NCBI GenBank assembly: GCA_030686995.1
Contig: CM060703.1
Location: 117,499,361 to 117,563,360 of the forward strand
From: Artemisia argyi
Taxonomy: Eukaryota > Streptophyta > Magnoliopsida > Asterales > Asteraceae
DNA length: 64,000 bases
Direction of reading: 5' to 3'
Part shown: piece after piece, positions 11,119 through 21,179 of the stretch
Numbering within the stretch: position 1 is the first letter of the stretch
How the letters are laid out: each line of letters opens with the position of its first letter
The notes under the pieces: generated by a model
Seen by the model: the letters and a program-made list of their open reading frames with translations, nothing else
The model's database searches: none
Told to the model about the DNA's origin: nothing
Made by a program: the position numbers and the translations under genes

Positions 11119-12780
11119 GAATGAAAATGTACAAAATGTATGAATACGGACAAAAACGTTAGAAAGTGAAAGAAACGTGAATTAAAAAAATGTGAAATCA
11201 CTTGTGATATTCTGAATATTACTTGTGATATTCAAAATATCACTTGCGATATTCTGAATATCACTTGTGATATTCTAAATATCACAAGCGATATTCTGAA
11301 TATCACAGGTGATATTCTAAATATCACAGAATATCACTTATGTTATTCAGAAATGTATGAAAACGTCTGAAAACATTTAAAAACAAACAAAATGAATGAA
11401 AACGGAGGAAAATGTATGAAAACGGATAAAACGTAAGAAAACAGACAAAAACGAATGAAAACAGATGAAACCGTATGAAAACATTTTCGTCCGTTTTTAT
11501 GTATTTTTGTCCGTTTTCAGACGTTTTCGTCTGTTTTCAAACTTTTCAGCAGTTTTTATACGTTTTCATCCATTTTCATCAATTTTTCATACGTTTTCGT
11601 CCCTTTCCAGGCGTGTTTTTACGCTTTCATACACATTCGTTCGTTTTCATATGTTTTCGTCCGTTTTCATACGTTTCTGAATATCACAATTGAAATTCTT
11701 AATATCACAAGTGATTTTCTATGATATTCAAAATATCACTTGTGATATTAATAATATCAATTAAGATATTTAGAAACGTATAAAATGAAAGAAAATGTAT
11801 GAAAACGAGCAAAAACAGACGAAAACATAAGAAAGTTAGAAAAACGTGAATTAAAAAAAATATGAAAATCACTTATAATATTCTGAATATCACTTGTAAT
11901 TTTCTGAATATCACTTTTGATATTCAGAATATCACTTGTGATTTTCATGTTACAAAACATTAGTTGAAAATCACTTGTGATATTCATAATATCACTTGTG
12001 ATATTCAGAATATCACTTGTGATTTCTTAATATCACTTGTGATTTTCTGAATATCACTTGTAATATTCTGAATATCACAAGTGATTTTCATGTTACAAAA
12101 CATTAGTTAAAAATCACCTGTGATATTAAGAATATCACTTGTGATATTCTGAGTATCAAAGAATAATACATTTTATATTCAGAAGCGTATGAAAACGTCT
12201 AAAAATAGCCGAAAACATTTTAAAATGGACGAAAACGTATAAAAATGGACGAAAACGTAAGAAAACGGACGAATATGTACGAAAACGTATAAAGGTGTTT
12301 AAAAATGGACGAAAACATCTGAAAACGTATGAAAACAGACGAAAATATATGAAAACGTATGAAAACGGACGAAAACATATGAAAACGGACAAAAACGTAT
12401 AAAAATGGACAGAAACGTATAAAAACGGACAAAATCGTATAAAAACGAACAAAAACGTATAAAAACGGATGAAAACATATAAAATTAGACGAAAACGTTT
12501 GAAAACAGACGAAAACATAAAAAAACGGTCAAAATCGTATAAAAACAGACGAAAACGGATGAAAACGTTATAAACGTATGAAAACGGACAAAAACGAACG
12601 AAAACGTATAAAAATTGACGAAAACATCTGAAAACAGACAAAAACATAAAAAATGGATGAAAACGTATAAAAACGGACGAAAACGTATGAAACCGGACAA
12701 AAACGTATATAAACATGTGAAAACAGACAAAACGGACGAAAACTTAATAAAGTAAAAAATCGTGAATTTATTATTAAAAT
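11119..12780. repeat. Mosaic minisatellite of two interleaved 20-21 bp repeat families
   Basis: One family is GAAAACGTATGAAAACGGAC and variants (about 20 bp, itself a dimer of a 10 bp unit). It occupies 11340-11680, 11760-11860 and 12180-12760. The other is the near-perfect palindrome GAATATCACTTGTGATATTC (period about 21 bp) at 11195-11345, 11680-11760 and 11870-12165. The orientation of the first family flips near 11478, so 11340-11478 is inverted relative to 11480-11680. The repetitive Phe/Arg/Val-rich ORFs on both strands are artefacts. Confidence 0.85.
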
Positions 12781-12962
12781 TAAAAAAGAAAAAAAAGAAA
12801 AAAAAGAACTTGATAAAAAACGTGAATTTGAAAAGAAATTTTAAAAAAAAAAAAAAAAAAAAAAAAATACACGTGATTTGGAAGAAAGGCAAAAAAAAAG
12901 AAAAAAAGAAATAAATAAAAAAAGTGAATAATAAAAAAGAAAAAGAAAAAAGGAAAAAAAAA
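12780..12962. repeat. Poly-A and A/G-rich low-complexity stretch
   Basis: Runs of A interrupted by single G, with a pure A run of about 26 bases starting near 12842. The Phe-rich reverse-strand ORFs here are artefacts. Confidence 0.9.
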
Positions 12963-13384
12963 CATGGACTTAGGTTTCCCTATTTAATCTTAGGTTAATC
13001 TCAATTAGATGAATGGTTGGGATTTGTCCCTCAGTATGTAACAAAAACTTGGTACTTAAAATAACTCAAAATTTAGTTTCTTATTAATGTTTTTAGATTT
13101 GTGGGTAAACTATATATGTTAATTTTGTTGTATGTAAATTATTTGTTTGGTGAATTATAGTTGTGTAAAATTGTTGTATGTTGGACATGATGTTTTTTTA
13201 TTTAAATTGTAAAATTGTTAAAATTATAATTTATGTTAATTATGAAAAGTATTTTGATGTTTTCGATGAATTTGTTAGCAATAACTTTCGATAATTTGAA
13301 ACAATGTCAAACATTGAAATTTTTTATAAATTTTAAACTTTTAATGATTTTGTATAATTTGAAATATTGAACATGGTAACTTTT
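12963..13384. other. Unannotated AT-rich flank of MULE
   Basis: I see no ORF, repeat or RNA gene. It is contiguous, across the MULE, with the sequence after 26957. Confidence 0.6.
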
Positions 13385-13393
13385 CTACTTTTA
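13385..13393. repeat. MULE target site duplication, left copy
   Basis: CTACTTTTA here is repeated exactly at 26949-26957, directly outside the two TIRs. Nine bases is the usual length for Mutator-like elements. Confidence 0.95.
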
Positions 13394-13562
13394 GGGTAAA
13401 TTGCAAAAATGGTCCTTAACGTTCCACAAAATTGCAAAAACGGGACCGAGACAAAAAGTAGCGCAAAAAAGACACCCAAGTTTCACATTTTCGCAAAATC
13501 GCCACTGAGAGCCATTTTCCGTTAACTCCCGTTAGTTTTCCCGTCAGTCAAGGGTATAATCG
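13394..13562 (+). repeat. MULE left terminal inverted repeat
   Basis: Begins GGGTAAATTGCAAAAATGG and is matched by the reverse complement of 26780-26948. Identity ends just after GGGTATAATC. Confidence 0.95.
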
Positions 13563-13716
13563 CCATTTCATTCGCTTCCCGCCTTTGACTACCCCAACTT
13601 TATTTCAATGACCAAATTTGCAAAGTTATAAAACTTAATTTTGGAGGCACACTTGGCGATTAACCTTTCCCTCTTTTTTTGTGTAACTCGGCAACCCAAG
13701 CGATTGCATAGGACTA
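13563..13716. other. MULE subterminal region left of Copia 1
   Basis: Noncoding. Its last five bases GACTA (13712-13716) are the Copia 1 target duplication. The interrupted sequence resumes at 22508, where an ORF begins 68 bases later. Confidence 0.7.
13712..13716. repeat. Copia 1 target site duplication, left copy
   Basis: GACTA is repeated exactly at 22503-22507 after the other LTR, as expected for integrase-mediated insertion. Confidence 0.95.
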
Positions 13717-14034
13717 TGTGGAAAACTAGAAGGGGAGGTTGAATAGTTTTACGTCTTTTTAATTAGTTGTAAAAATAGTATTAGTGTTTTAAAACTTAGA
13801 TTCGATAATATGTGATCTCAAGTCTTGCACAATATAAACAAGTATCAATACGAAATATATAATAATGATAAGTAACAATAATAAGTAAGAGATGGAAAGA
13901 TCGAACCGCGAGACAAGAGATTTATAGTGGTTCGGCTACAAGGACACCTTCCTTGCCCTACTCCACTCCCCGAGCACCTAACTCGAGAGTTTTCTTCACT
14001 ATATCAACAAGCTCCCTTATGGCGGAGAAAACCG

Positions 14035-14115
14035 TACACACCAATTTACACACCAATATTCACACCAATCTACACACCAATTTACACACCAATCTACACA
14101 CCAATAATCACACCA
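14035..14115. repeat. 12-bp tandem repeat in Copia 1 LTR
   Basis: About six units of ACACCAATNTAC occur. The same array is at 21499-21577 in the other LTR. Translated, it gives YTPI repeats, which explains short ORFs here. Confidence 0.9.
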
Positions 14116-14577
14116 CAACACCTTCACACCTAAGTCACACCTTCTACACACCTTCTTCAAATCAATCTACTTCACACCTAGCTTCTTCACACCAATAGAT
14201 TTCCTAGCTTTTCTTCTTCACACCAAGCTATCAACTAATCACACAATCTATATCTAACACAACTATCTACAAGCAAATATTCACAACAATCTTCACAAAG
14301 AGTATGTAAATAATCTTGATGTTACACCAACAACTTTGATGTGGAGATCACAACAAGTTGTAATACTTCTTGTCTAGGAAGATAGAAGTATTCTTCTGTT
14401 GCACTTGAGAGGATGGAAATTGGATCACTTTGAAACAAAGAATATATACACTTATGATCAAAGGATGAGAAAATAGAGAATTAGATCTGGATCAGAAAGT
14501 TTAGAAGTGCAAAAGGTGAGAAAAATCTGAGGGATGAATCAGTATTTAAAGGGGGGGAAAATACTGTTCTGGAGCGT

Positions 14578-14652
14578 GGCCGGTCCCCTTAATTGTAGGC
14601 CGGTCCCCTTAATGATTAAGGGGGCCGCCTAGTAAAATTAAGGGGGCCGCCC
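14578..14652. promoter_or_regulatory. GC-rich nested inverted-repeat module in Copia 1 3' LTR
   Basis: Two direct copies of GGCCGGTCCCCTTAA are followed by two copies of its near-complement TTAAGGGGGCCGCC, giving an A-A-A'-A' order that can fold as a nested hairpin. In the element's direction it lies about 30 bases upstream of the TATA-like TTTAAATAC. A copy is in the other LTR (22039-22113) and a third in the internal region (16189-16263). Confidence 0.8.
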
Positions 14653-15041
14653 TCCTGAACGTTGGGTTTATTTGTCTTTTTGTGGGGAAGGTTTTCCTGG
14701 ATTAGATTTGCCATTTTTGGTTGGAAATTTGAATTCATATATTTATAATGAATTAAACATATTACTTTAATTCCAAAAATGTTTTGTAAAAGATATAAAA
14801 TGTTTTGTGACATTTTATAAAAAATCTAGTGTTTAAGAAAATTGTTCCTTTGATCATAGAATGCAATAAACACTTTGTTTATTCATACCTTAAGTGATTT
14901 GGATGTAAAGACAAATGTTAAGCACTAAAAACTTGTTTACGACATAAGTTTTAGATTAATGAGTTTATGCTTTGTAATTATCAAAACATAGAGACATTGT
15001 TAATAAGCTAACAATGTTTTAAGATATTATTTATGTCAACA

Positions 15042-15102
15042 ATCTCCCCCTTTTTGTAAAATCAAAAAGGTTAAAGCTCCCCCTTAATGTATACTCCCCC
15101 TC
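15042..15102 (-). other. Copia 1 polypurine tract and additional purine tracts
   Basis: The minus strand reads AAAAAGGGGGAGAT against the LTR start. Two further tracts with GGGGGAG occur within 60 bases (about 15077 and 15094). The Copia 2 family has the same multiple-tract arrangement. Confidence 0.8.
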
Positions 15103-15379
15103 ATTTGAGAGCACCAAGGAGATGAGCTATGGAAGTCTTGGCTACACAAAATATTAGAAGAGAGCAAGACAAATCTACATGCAAAGCAATAGATAAAAAA
15201 AATAGATTCATTCAAGCATCATAGAAAGCATTACAACATTTAATATGCTTAAGGCATATTAATCATAATAAAAAAAATGAAAAGACATAGTCCTATATTG
15301 CCTAGAAAGAGCACTTGGACTTGCTTGCAACTCATGGTTGATTGTTTTATTTGCTTGAAGGATAACATAAGCATGAAGC
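15103..15379 (-). other. Copia 1 3' untranslated region
   Basis: Noncoding sequence between the stop of the 3' ORF and the polypurine tract. I see no further features. Confidence 0.6.
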
Positions 15380-16183
15380 TTAATTGTTAGATGGAGAGGG
15401 ATATGGGGAGGAGTATGGAGTGGAAGAGGTGGATCTCACGATGTTGTATCGTGTTAAGGGTGGTATTGGATGATTACGAGTGAGAAGATATTCAATCCAA
15501 GAAATATCTTCACTCAAGTAGAGGATTTGTTTTTGAAGGAATATGCAACAAGGGCAAAAGTGAGTGTGGTTGGTAACTTGATCCAAATTGAGAGAGTGGG
15601 GAAGGCAATTTGCATAGGGTGATGATGGAGGTTGCCCTTTGTTGCGTTGTGCAAGATGCATAGCAAGGAGATCACTAAGATCATGGATTTGGTTTATTTC
15701 ATCACGGAACTTTTGCTTTTCCGTGGCAATGTGAAGAGGATCATAGGTTTGGTATGGATGGTTTGGATTTGTGTAGTTGGAATTGTAGTTTGATGGTTGG
15801 CCAATGTTGTATGGTTTGTAAAGAGGATCAAATGAATGACCTTGTGGGTTTGAGGTAAAGTTTGGGAAGTAAGATGTTGGAGGTGTTGAATGACTTCCAA
15901 TCTCATTGGTTATGATGGATTTGTTTCGAGGGCTTTTTCTTCGCCAAACGGGTTTTTCCGTCATCCTTGCTAGCCTTGAGGCTTTTGATCTTGGTTTGTT
16001 TGGAGAGTTCATGATGGGATGAATGGATAGTTTTGAGGATTGGGGATATTTATAGTGTAAGATTTGTGTATTTAAGGATGGATAAGGTTTGTAGGAAGAT
16101 TGGGACAAAGTGTGTTGGTTAAAATTGGGAAATGTAGGTTGAAATGGGCTAAAAAGCAAAAAAGATTCTGTAAACCCGACCAT
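15380..16183 (-). CDS. Copia 1 3' ORF (env-like position), unknown function
   Basis: A 267-residue ORF lies between pol and the 3' LTR. The ATG at 16183 overlaps the arm of the inverted-repeat module. A second ATG at 16012 (residue 58) follows a TATA-like TATAAATA at about 16048-16055 and gives a 210-residue product, so it may be the real start. The N-terminal third is Pro/Asn/Ser-rich and includes a basic stretch near residues 64-88. Two blocks are conserved in the diverged Copia 2 family: an alpha-helical KFRDEINQIHDLSDLLAMHL at 158-177, and Cys-x-Cys-Cys-IFLQKQ at 210-219 followed by WIEYLLTR at 229-236. I find no signal peptide or clear membrane segment. The position matches the envelope-like ORF of SIRE1/Maximus, but I cannot show relatedness. 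Confidence 0.65.
   Translation of the reverse strand: MVGFTESFLLFSPFQPTFPNFNQHTLSQSSYKPYPSLNTQILHYKYPQSSKLSIHPIMNSPNKPRSKASRLARMTEKPVWRRKSPRNKSIITNEIGSHSTPPTSYFPNFTSNPQGHSFDPLYKPYNIGQPSNYNSNYTNPNHPYQTYDPLHIATEKQKFRDEINQIHDLSDLLAMHLAQRNKGQPPSSPYANCLPHSLNLDQVTNHTHFCPCCIFLQKQILYLSEDISWIEYLLTRNHPIPPLTRYNIVRSTSSTPYSSPYPSPSNN
16047..16056 (-). promoter_or_regulatory. Possible internal TATA box upstream of Copia 1 3' ORF
   Basis: The minus strand reads ACTATAAATATCCCC, about 35-40 bases upstream of the ATG at 16012 and about 140 bases downstream of the inverted-repeat module. LTR TATA boxes in this window also follow such a module. Whether it is used is inference. Confidence 0.4.
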
Positions 16184-16268
16184 CAGATGGCCGGTCCCCT
16201 TAATTAGGGGGCGGTCCCCTTAATTATTAAGGGGGCCGCCTTACAAAATTAAGGGGGCCGCCCATCTG
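16184..16268. promoter_or_regulatory. GC-rich inverted-repeat module, internal copy of Copia 1
   Basis: This is the same A-A-A'-A' arrangement of GGCCGGTCCCCTTAA as in the LTRs, here bounded by an outer stem CAGATGG (16184-16190) and CCATCTG (16262-16268). The Copia 2 internal copy has the same outer stem, although the LTR copies do not. Confidence 0.8.
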
Positions 16269-17008
16269 GTGATTCCCAGGTTGCCAGAATTGGGTTTTTG
16301 GCAGAAAATTTGCAGAAAGGTTATGTGTTTGGATTAGAATTCAACCAAGTTCAATTCTCTTAGGCAATATAGAGTCTAATCTAATCAAGATATAGCATGC
16401 ATGCAAAAGCATATAAGCAAAAGAGCAAATAATCAACACATAATAAGCAATAGGAGGTAAACAAAGGCAAGCACACTTAAGCTTCCTAAAGCACCTATCT
16501 TAGATTGAAGGCAAGGATCTTAGTGAGTGAAAAACTAGTGATGGATCAAGATGACACCATTATTAGTGAATTTGTCCTAGAGAGTGTCTATATGCAACAA
16601 ATGTGGAGTTGTGATTGTTTCGACTCCTAGAAGCAAAAAGAAATAGCGATCCTAAGAAACAATCCAAATAATCTCCTTGATTCAATTTTTGCTCGATCAT
16701 GAATGTCAAAGACATATATGAGATTATATACCTTGACAATTTATGTGAGAGTTTATGCATGATTTTGAAATATAATGTTTTTAGAATTAGTCAACAATGC
16801 AAGGAAAATGGTCTTCATGGGGTTCCTAGATTGTGGGAATAATTTTTAGAGAAAATTGATTGAGTTTTACCAAAAAAAAATTTATGCAAAGCAAATAAAT
16901 TTTCCCAATCTTTAGTTTTGTGCGAAATAGATTCCTAGACTCAGAAAAGGTGAAATGAAAGAAAAATAAATTTCATGCAAGTATTAATTTGAAATAATTC
17001 AATATAAT
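16269..17008 (-). other. Copia 1 untranslated spacer between pol and 3' ORF
   Basis: No ORF is convincing. A block near 16540-16640, with the phrase TTTCGACTCCTA, is conserved at 43900-43970 in Copia 2, so part of this spacer has been retained between families. Confidence 0.6.
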
Positions 17009-20000
17009 TTAGTCAACTTGTTCCATCATTCCTAATCCTAAACGCAAGTGGTTGAATAATTCACGCTTAAGGGGTTTTGTGAATATATCAGCAATGTTAT
17101 CTTCTGATGCAACCTTTTCTATAGATATATTTCCTTTTTGTACATTATCCCTAAGAAAATGGTGACGTATTTCTATGTGTTTAGTCCTAGAGTGTTGCAC
17201 CGGATTTTTACTTAAATCTATCGCACCTTTGTTATCACACATAATGGGGACATTTTCTAACCTAATGCCATAGTCTACGAGAGCTTGTTTCATCCATAGT
17301 GCTTGTTGACATGCCTTTCCGGCGCTTACATATTCGGCTTCGGTGGTAGAAATAGCAAGAGCGGTTTGCTTCTTCGAAAACCAAGACGTTAGACAACATC
17401 CCATAAACGTGCAAATACCGCTAGTGCTCTTTCTATCTACGTAGTCTCCCGCATGATCCGAATCCGCATATACAATGGTTTCTATGTCGGATTCCTTAGG
17501 ATACCATAATCCTAAGTGTATAGTGCCTTTAATGTATCGGAAGATACGCTTAACCGCTTCTAGGTGAGAGGTTTTGGGATCCTCTTGAAAACGGGCACAA
17601 AGGCAGACACTAAACATGATATCGGGTCTACTTGCCGTCAAGTATAGTAAACTACCTATCATTCCTCTATACTTGGAGTTATCTACGGACTCACCTTCAT
17701 CGTCCTTTGTGAGCTTTACCTCCATAGACATAGGTGTTTTTATGGGTTTTGAGTCTTCTAGGCCAAATTTCTTAAGCATTTCCTTAATGTACTTAGATTG
17801 GTTAAAGAATATTCCATCTTCTAATTGTTTTATTTGTAATCCTAGGAAGAAGTTAAGTTCACCCATCATACTCATCTCAAACTCATCATGCATGATTTTG
17901 GCAAATTCATCACACATGTCTTGACAAGTCGATCCAAATATAATGTCATCAACATATATTTGAACAATGATGAGATTAGGGTCTTTCCTTTTAGTGAAAA
18001 GAGTGTTATCTACCATTCCCATGGAATAATCATGTTTAATAAGAAAAGCTTTTAATCGATCATACCAAGCTTTGGGAGCTTGTTTGAGTCCATACAAAGC
18101 TTTCTTTAACTTATAAACATAATCAGGTTTTGCGAAGTCAATGAATCCTGGAGGTTGTGCCACATATACCTCCTCATTGATAAAACCATTAAGGAATGCA
18201 CTTTTCACATCCATTTGGAATAACTTAAAATCTAGGGAGCAAGCATAGGCAAGTAATATCCTAATTGATTCTAGTCTAGCTACGGGGGCATAAGTTTCAT
18301 CATAATCAATTCCTTCTTGTTGATTATAACCTTGGGCAACTAACCTAGCTTTATTCCTAGTAACTATTCCATTTTCGTCTAACTTGTTCCTATATACCCA
18401 TTTGGTTCCTATGATAGTCATATCCTTTGGATTTGGGACTAGTTCCCAAACATCATTTGCCTTAAATTGATTTAATTCTTCTTGCATAGCTATAATCCAA
18501 CTTTCATCCTTTAAAGCTTCGCTAATATTCTTAGGTTCTATTGCCGAGAGGAAACAAAAGAAGTTGTTTTTATCTTGGGCTTGTGACCTAAGGGTTCTTT
18601 GGTTAAGATGTCCTATTATATTATCTAAAGGATGTGATCTAGATTCTTTAATATTAACGGTTTCGTTATTTTCTAAGTGAGTTTCTTCATTGTCATTTCC
18701 TATGGGTTTTGTTTTACTAACCTCAATGGCTTCATTTTCGACTAAATCATCATCTTCTAAAGGTAGCGTTTTAGGAGGTGGTGGTGTTTCATCAAATGTT
18801 ACATTTAGTGATTCCTCTACTTTCATTGAGTGTTTGTTAAGTATTATATATGCTTTACTATTTTGTGAGTATCCTAAAAATATTCCTTCATATGATTTTG
18901 GACCAAACTTAGTGAGGTAGTCCTTAGTGTTTAAGATATAGCATTTACTTCCAAATACTCTAAAGTAGCTTAAGTTAGGTTTTCTATTTCTTAATAACTC
19001 ATAAGGAGTTTTTCCTAGAATTCTTCTAATTGATACCCTATTTAGAATATAAGTCGATGTATCTACGGCGTGACACCAAAATTTTTGTGGAATGGATTGT
19101 TCATTAAACATAGTTCTACTCATTTCTTGTAGTGACCTATTTTTTCTTTCTACTACCCCATTTGATTGAGGAGTACGAGGAGCGGAGAAATTATGAGATA
19201 TTCCATTTAACTCACAATATTTTCCGAATTGTACTTCGTTATCAAATTCCCTTCCAGGGTCCGTCCTAATGGCAACTATTGAGCATCCTAACTTATTTTG
19301 AATCATTTTGCTAAATATTTCGAATTTTTCAAAGGCTTGGGTTTTATCACTTAAAAACCTAGTCCACGTGTATCGTGAGTAGTCATCTACTATTACTAAG
19401 GTATACTTGTTTCCTCCATAGCTCCGCACAGCGGATGGACCGAAAAGATCCATATGTAATAATTCTAGGCACCTAGTAGTGGATACTATATTCTTAGCTT
19501 TGTGGCTAGCATGAGCTTGTTTTCCAACTTTACATGCATCACAAAAATGTTTGTCATATTTTAGATTAGGCAAGTTTCTAACTAATTCCTTAGAGGCCAA
19601 AGATTGTATTTGTTGCATGTTAGCATGTCCTAAACTCCTATGCCACAATGTGGAGTTTTCGTCTAGGGTCGTTAGGCATATCCTATCTTCAGGTTTGTTT
19701 CCTAGTTTCATAACATATACACCTCCTTTCCTAATACCTCTACCTATAATTTTTCCATTCTTAACTATTTCGCTATCTTCTTCGGAAAAGATAACTTTAC
19801 ATTTATTATCGCATATTTGGCCTACACTAAGTAAGTTATATGTTAAATTATTAACATGTTCAACATTTTCAATAGTAAGTGAGTCTTGAGAAATCGTACC
19901 TTTGCCAATAATTTTTCCACGCAAGTCACTACCAAAAATAACGTTACCTCCGTTGTATGCCTTATATGTAGAGAATAGCTTTCGGTTCCCTGTCATGTGC

Positions 20001-21111
20001 CTTGAGCATCCACTATCCTTGATCCATTCGTCAGGCTCCAAGTCAATTCCAAGGCATATTTCGTCGGTTGCTTTTGCCATGAAACACTTTTCTTCTCTTG
20101 GTTTTTCCACTTCTTCTTTGTCACTATCACTCCATGTTCTACTAACAAATGCACCTTGATTGTCATAACTCGGCGGCTTTAGACATTCACCAACGAGATG
20201 ATTTGGACTTCCACATCTAAAGCATTTTCTTTTCACGTAATTATCACTTCTATTTCTTTGGAACGATTTTCTATCGTCATGTGATGATCTAGTGAATCTT
20301 CCTCGTCTCTTGAAGAATTTCTTGAATTCTCTTACGGCCATTGCATATTCTTCATCTTCACTCTCGTCACTTGAGTCACTATTATCACAAAGTTCCTTTT
20401 TGGCTTTTAGAGCAATGGATTTGACTTGTTCTTTCTTGACTTTAACCATTTCCAAATCTTTTCTTATAATTTCTTCATGGACCTTCAAGTTGCCAATAAG
20501 CTCATCTAGTGACAATGTCATCAAATTCTTTGATTCTTCAATAGCCGTGACTTTAGCTCACCATTTCGGATGCAATGCCCTAAGAAATTTCCTAGCACAA
20601 TTTTTACTAGAAAATGTCTCATCAAGTGCTTTTAAACTTGTGATAATAGTGTTAAATTTAGCAAAAGCATTATCAATTGATTCCTCTTCCGGAATCGTAA
20701 ATTGTTCATATTGTTGTACAAGAAGATCTATTTTGTTATCTTTAACTTGACTATTACCTTGGTGGGTGATTAGTAAAGAATCCCAAATTTCTTTTGCGGT
20801 TTTACACATAAAAATTCTTTCATATTCTTTGCGTGGTAAGCATTATAAATAACCATTTTAGCCTCATTATTTTTTGCTAATTTCTTTTTCAAATCATCAT
20901 TTTGTTTTTCAAAAGCTACAATTTCATCCATTTTAGTTTCAACATTATATTGAATAGGGGGAAAATCACCAAAGGTAATAATATGCCAAAGATCAAGATC
21001 TTTTGATTTCACATACGTTTCGAATCTATTTTTCCAATATAAAAATCCATCACTTTCAAATAGTGGTGGTCTTTGCATAGATTGCCCTTCTAAATATTTT
21101 AAAGATTCCAT
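17009..21111 (-). pseudogene. Copia 1 gag-pol polyprotein, two disabling changes
   Basis: Gag starts at the ATG at 21111. A one-base deletion near 20839 shifts the frame, and a CGA-to-TGA change at 20558-20560 adds a stop. From 20557 to 17009 the frame is open. Counted from the open segment beginning at 20524: CCHC knuckle at residues 101-114 ([14 protein letters not shown]); aspartic protease DSG at 170; an HHCC pre-integrase region around 295-331; integrase D359, D422, E459; RT with YVDD at 857-860; RNase H with YADSDHAGD and TEAEY; then the stop. The domain order protease-integrase-RT-RNase H is that of Copia. The residue next to the second integrase Asp is Pro (TDPGREF), where Copia 3 has His. 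The coiled-coil region between gag and protease that Copia 2 and 3 carry is absent. Apart from the two changes the coding region looks intact. Confidence 0.95.
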
Positions 21112-21156
21112 AGATCGTTACAAGTTTTAAAATACAATATATTTTAAAATTCTTGC

Positions 21157-21179
21157 TAGACGTGGCTCTTGATACCAAT
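21157..21179 (-). other. Copia 1 primer-binding site (initiator Met tRNA type)
   Basis: The minus strand reads TTGGTATCAAGAGCCACG immediately after the LTR end. TGGTATCA plus AGAGC is the standard primer site of plant Copia elements with one inserted A. Confidence 0.9.

Larger units (their letters stand above)
13717..15041 (-). mobile_element. Copia 1 3' LTR
   Basis: On the minus strand it starts TGTTGACATAA at 15041 and ends CTAGTTTTCCACA at 13717. It contains the 12 bp tandem repeat (14035-14115), the GC-rich inverted-repeat module (14578-14652) and a TATA-like TTTAAATAC at 14541-14549. The ORFs at 13927-14198 are products of the tandem repeat. Confidence 0.95.

Noticed and set aside
11465..12965. 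Several Phe/Arg/Val-rich ORFs on both strands
   Set aside because: They are translations of the 20-21 bp repeats and the poly-A tract; the open frames follow from the repeat period and low stop content.
13927..14198. Small ORFs with YTPI repeats (also at 21389-21660)
   Set aside because: They are inside LTRs and arise from a 12 bp tandem repeat.
17616..20750. Plus-strand ORFs opposite Copia 1 pol
   Set aside because: They are reverse-strand shadows of the gag-pol frame.
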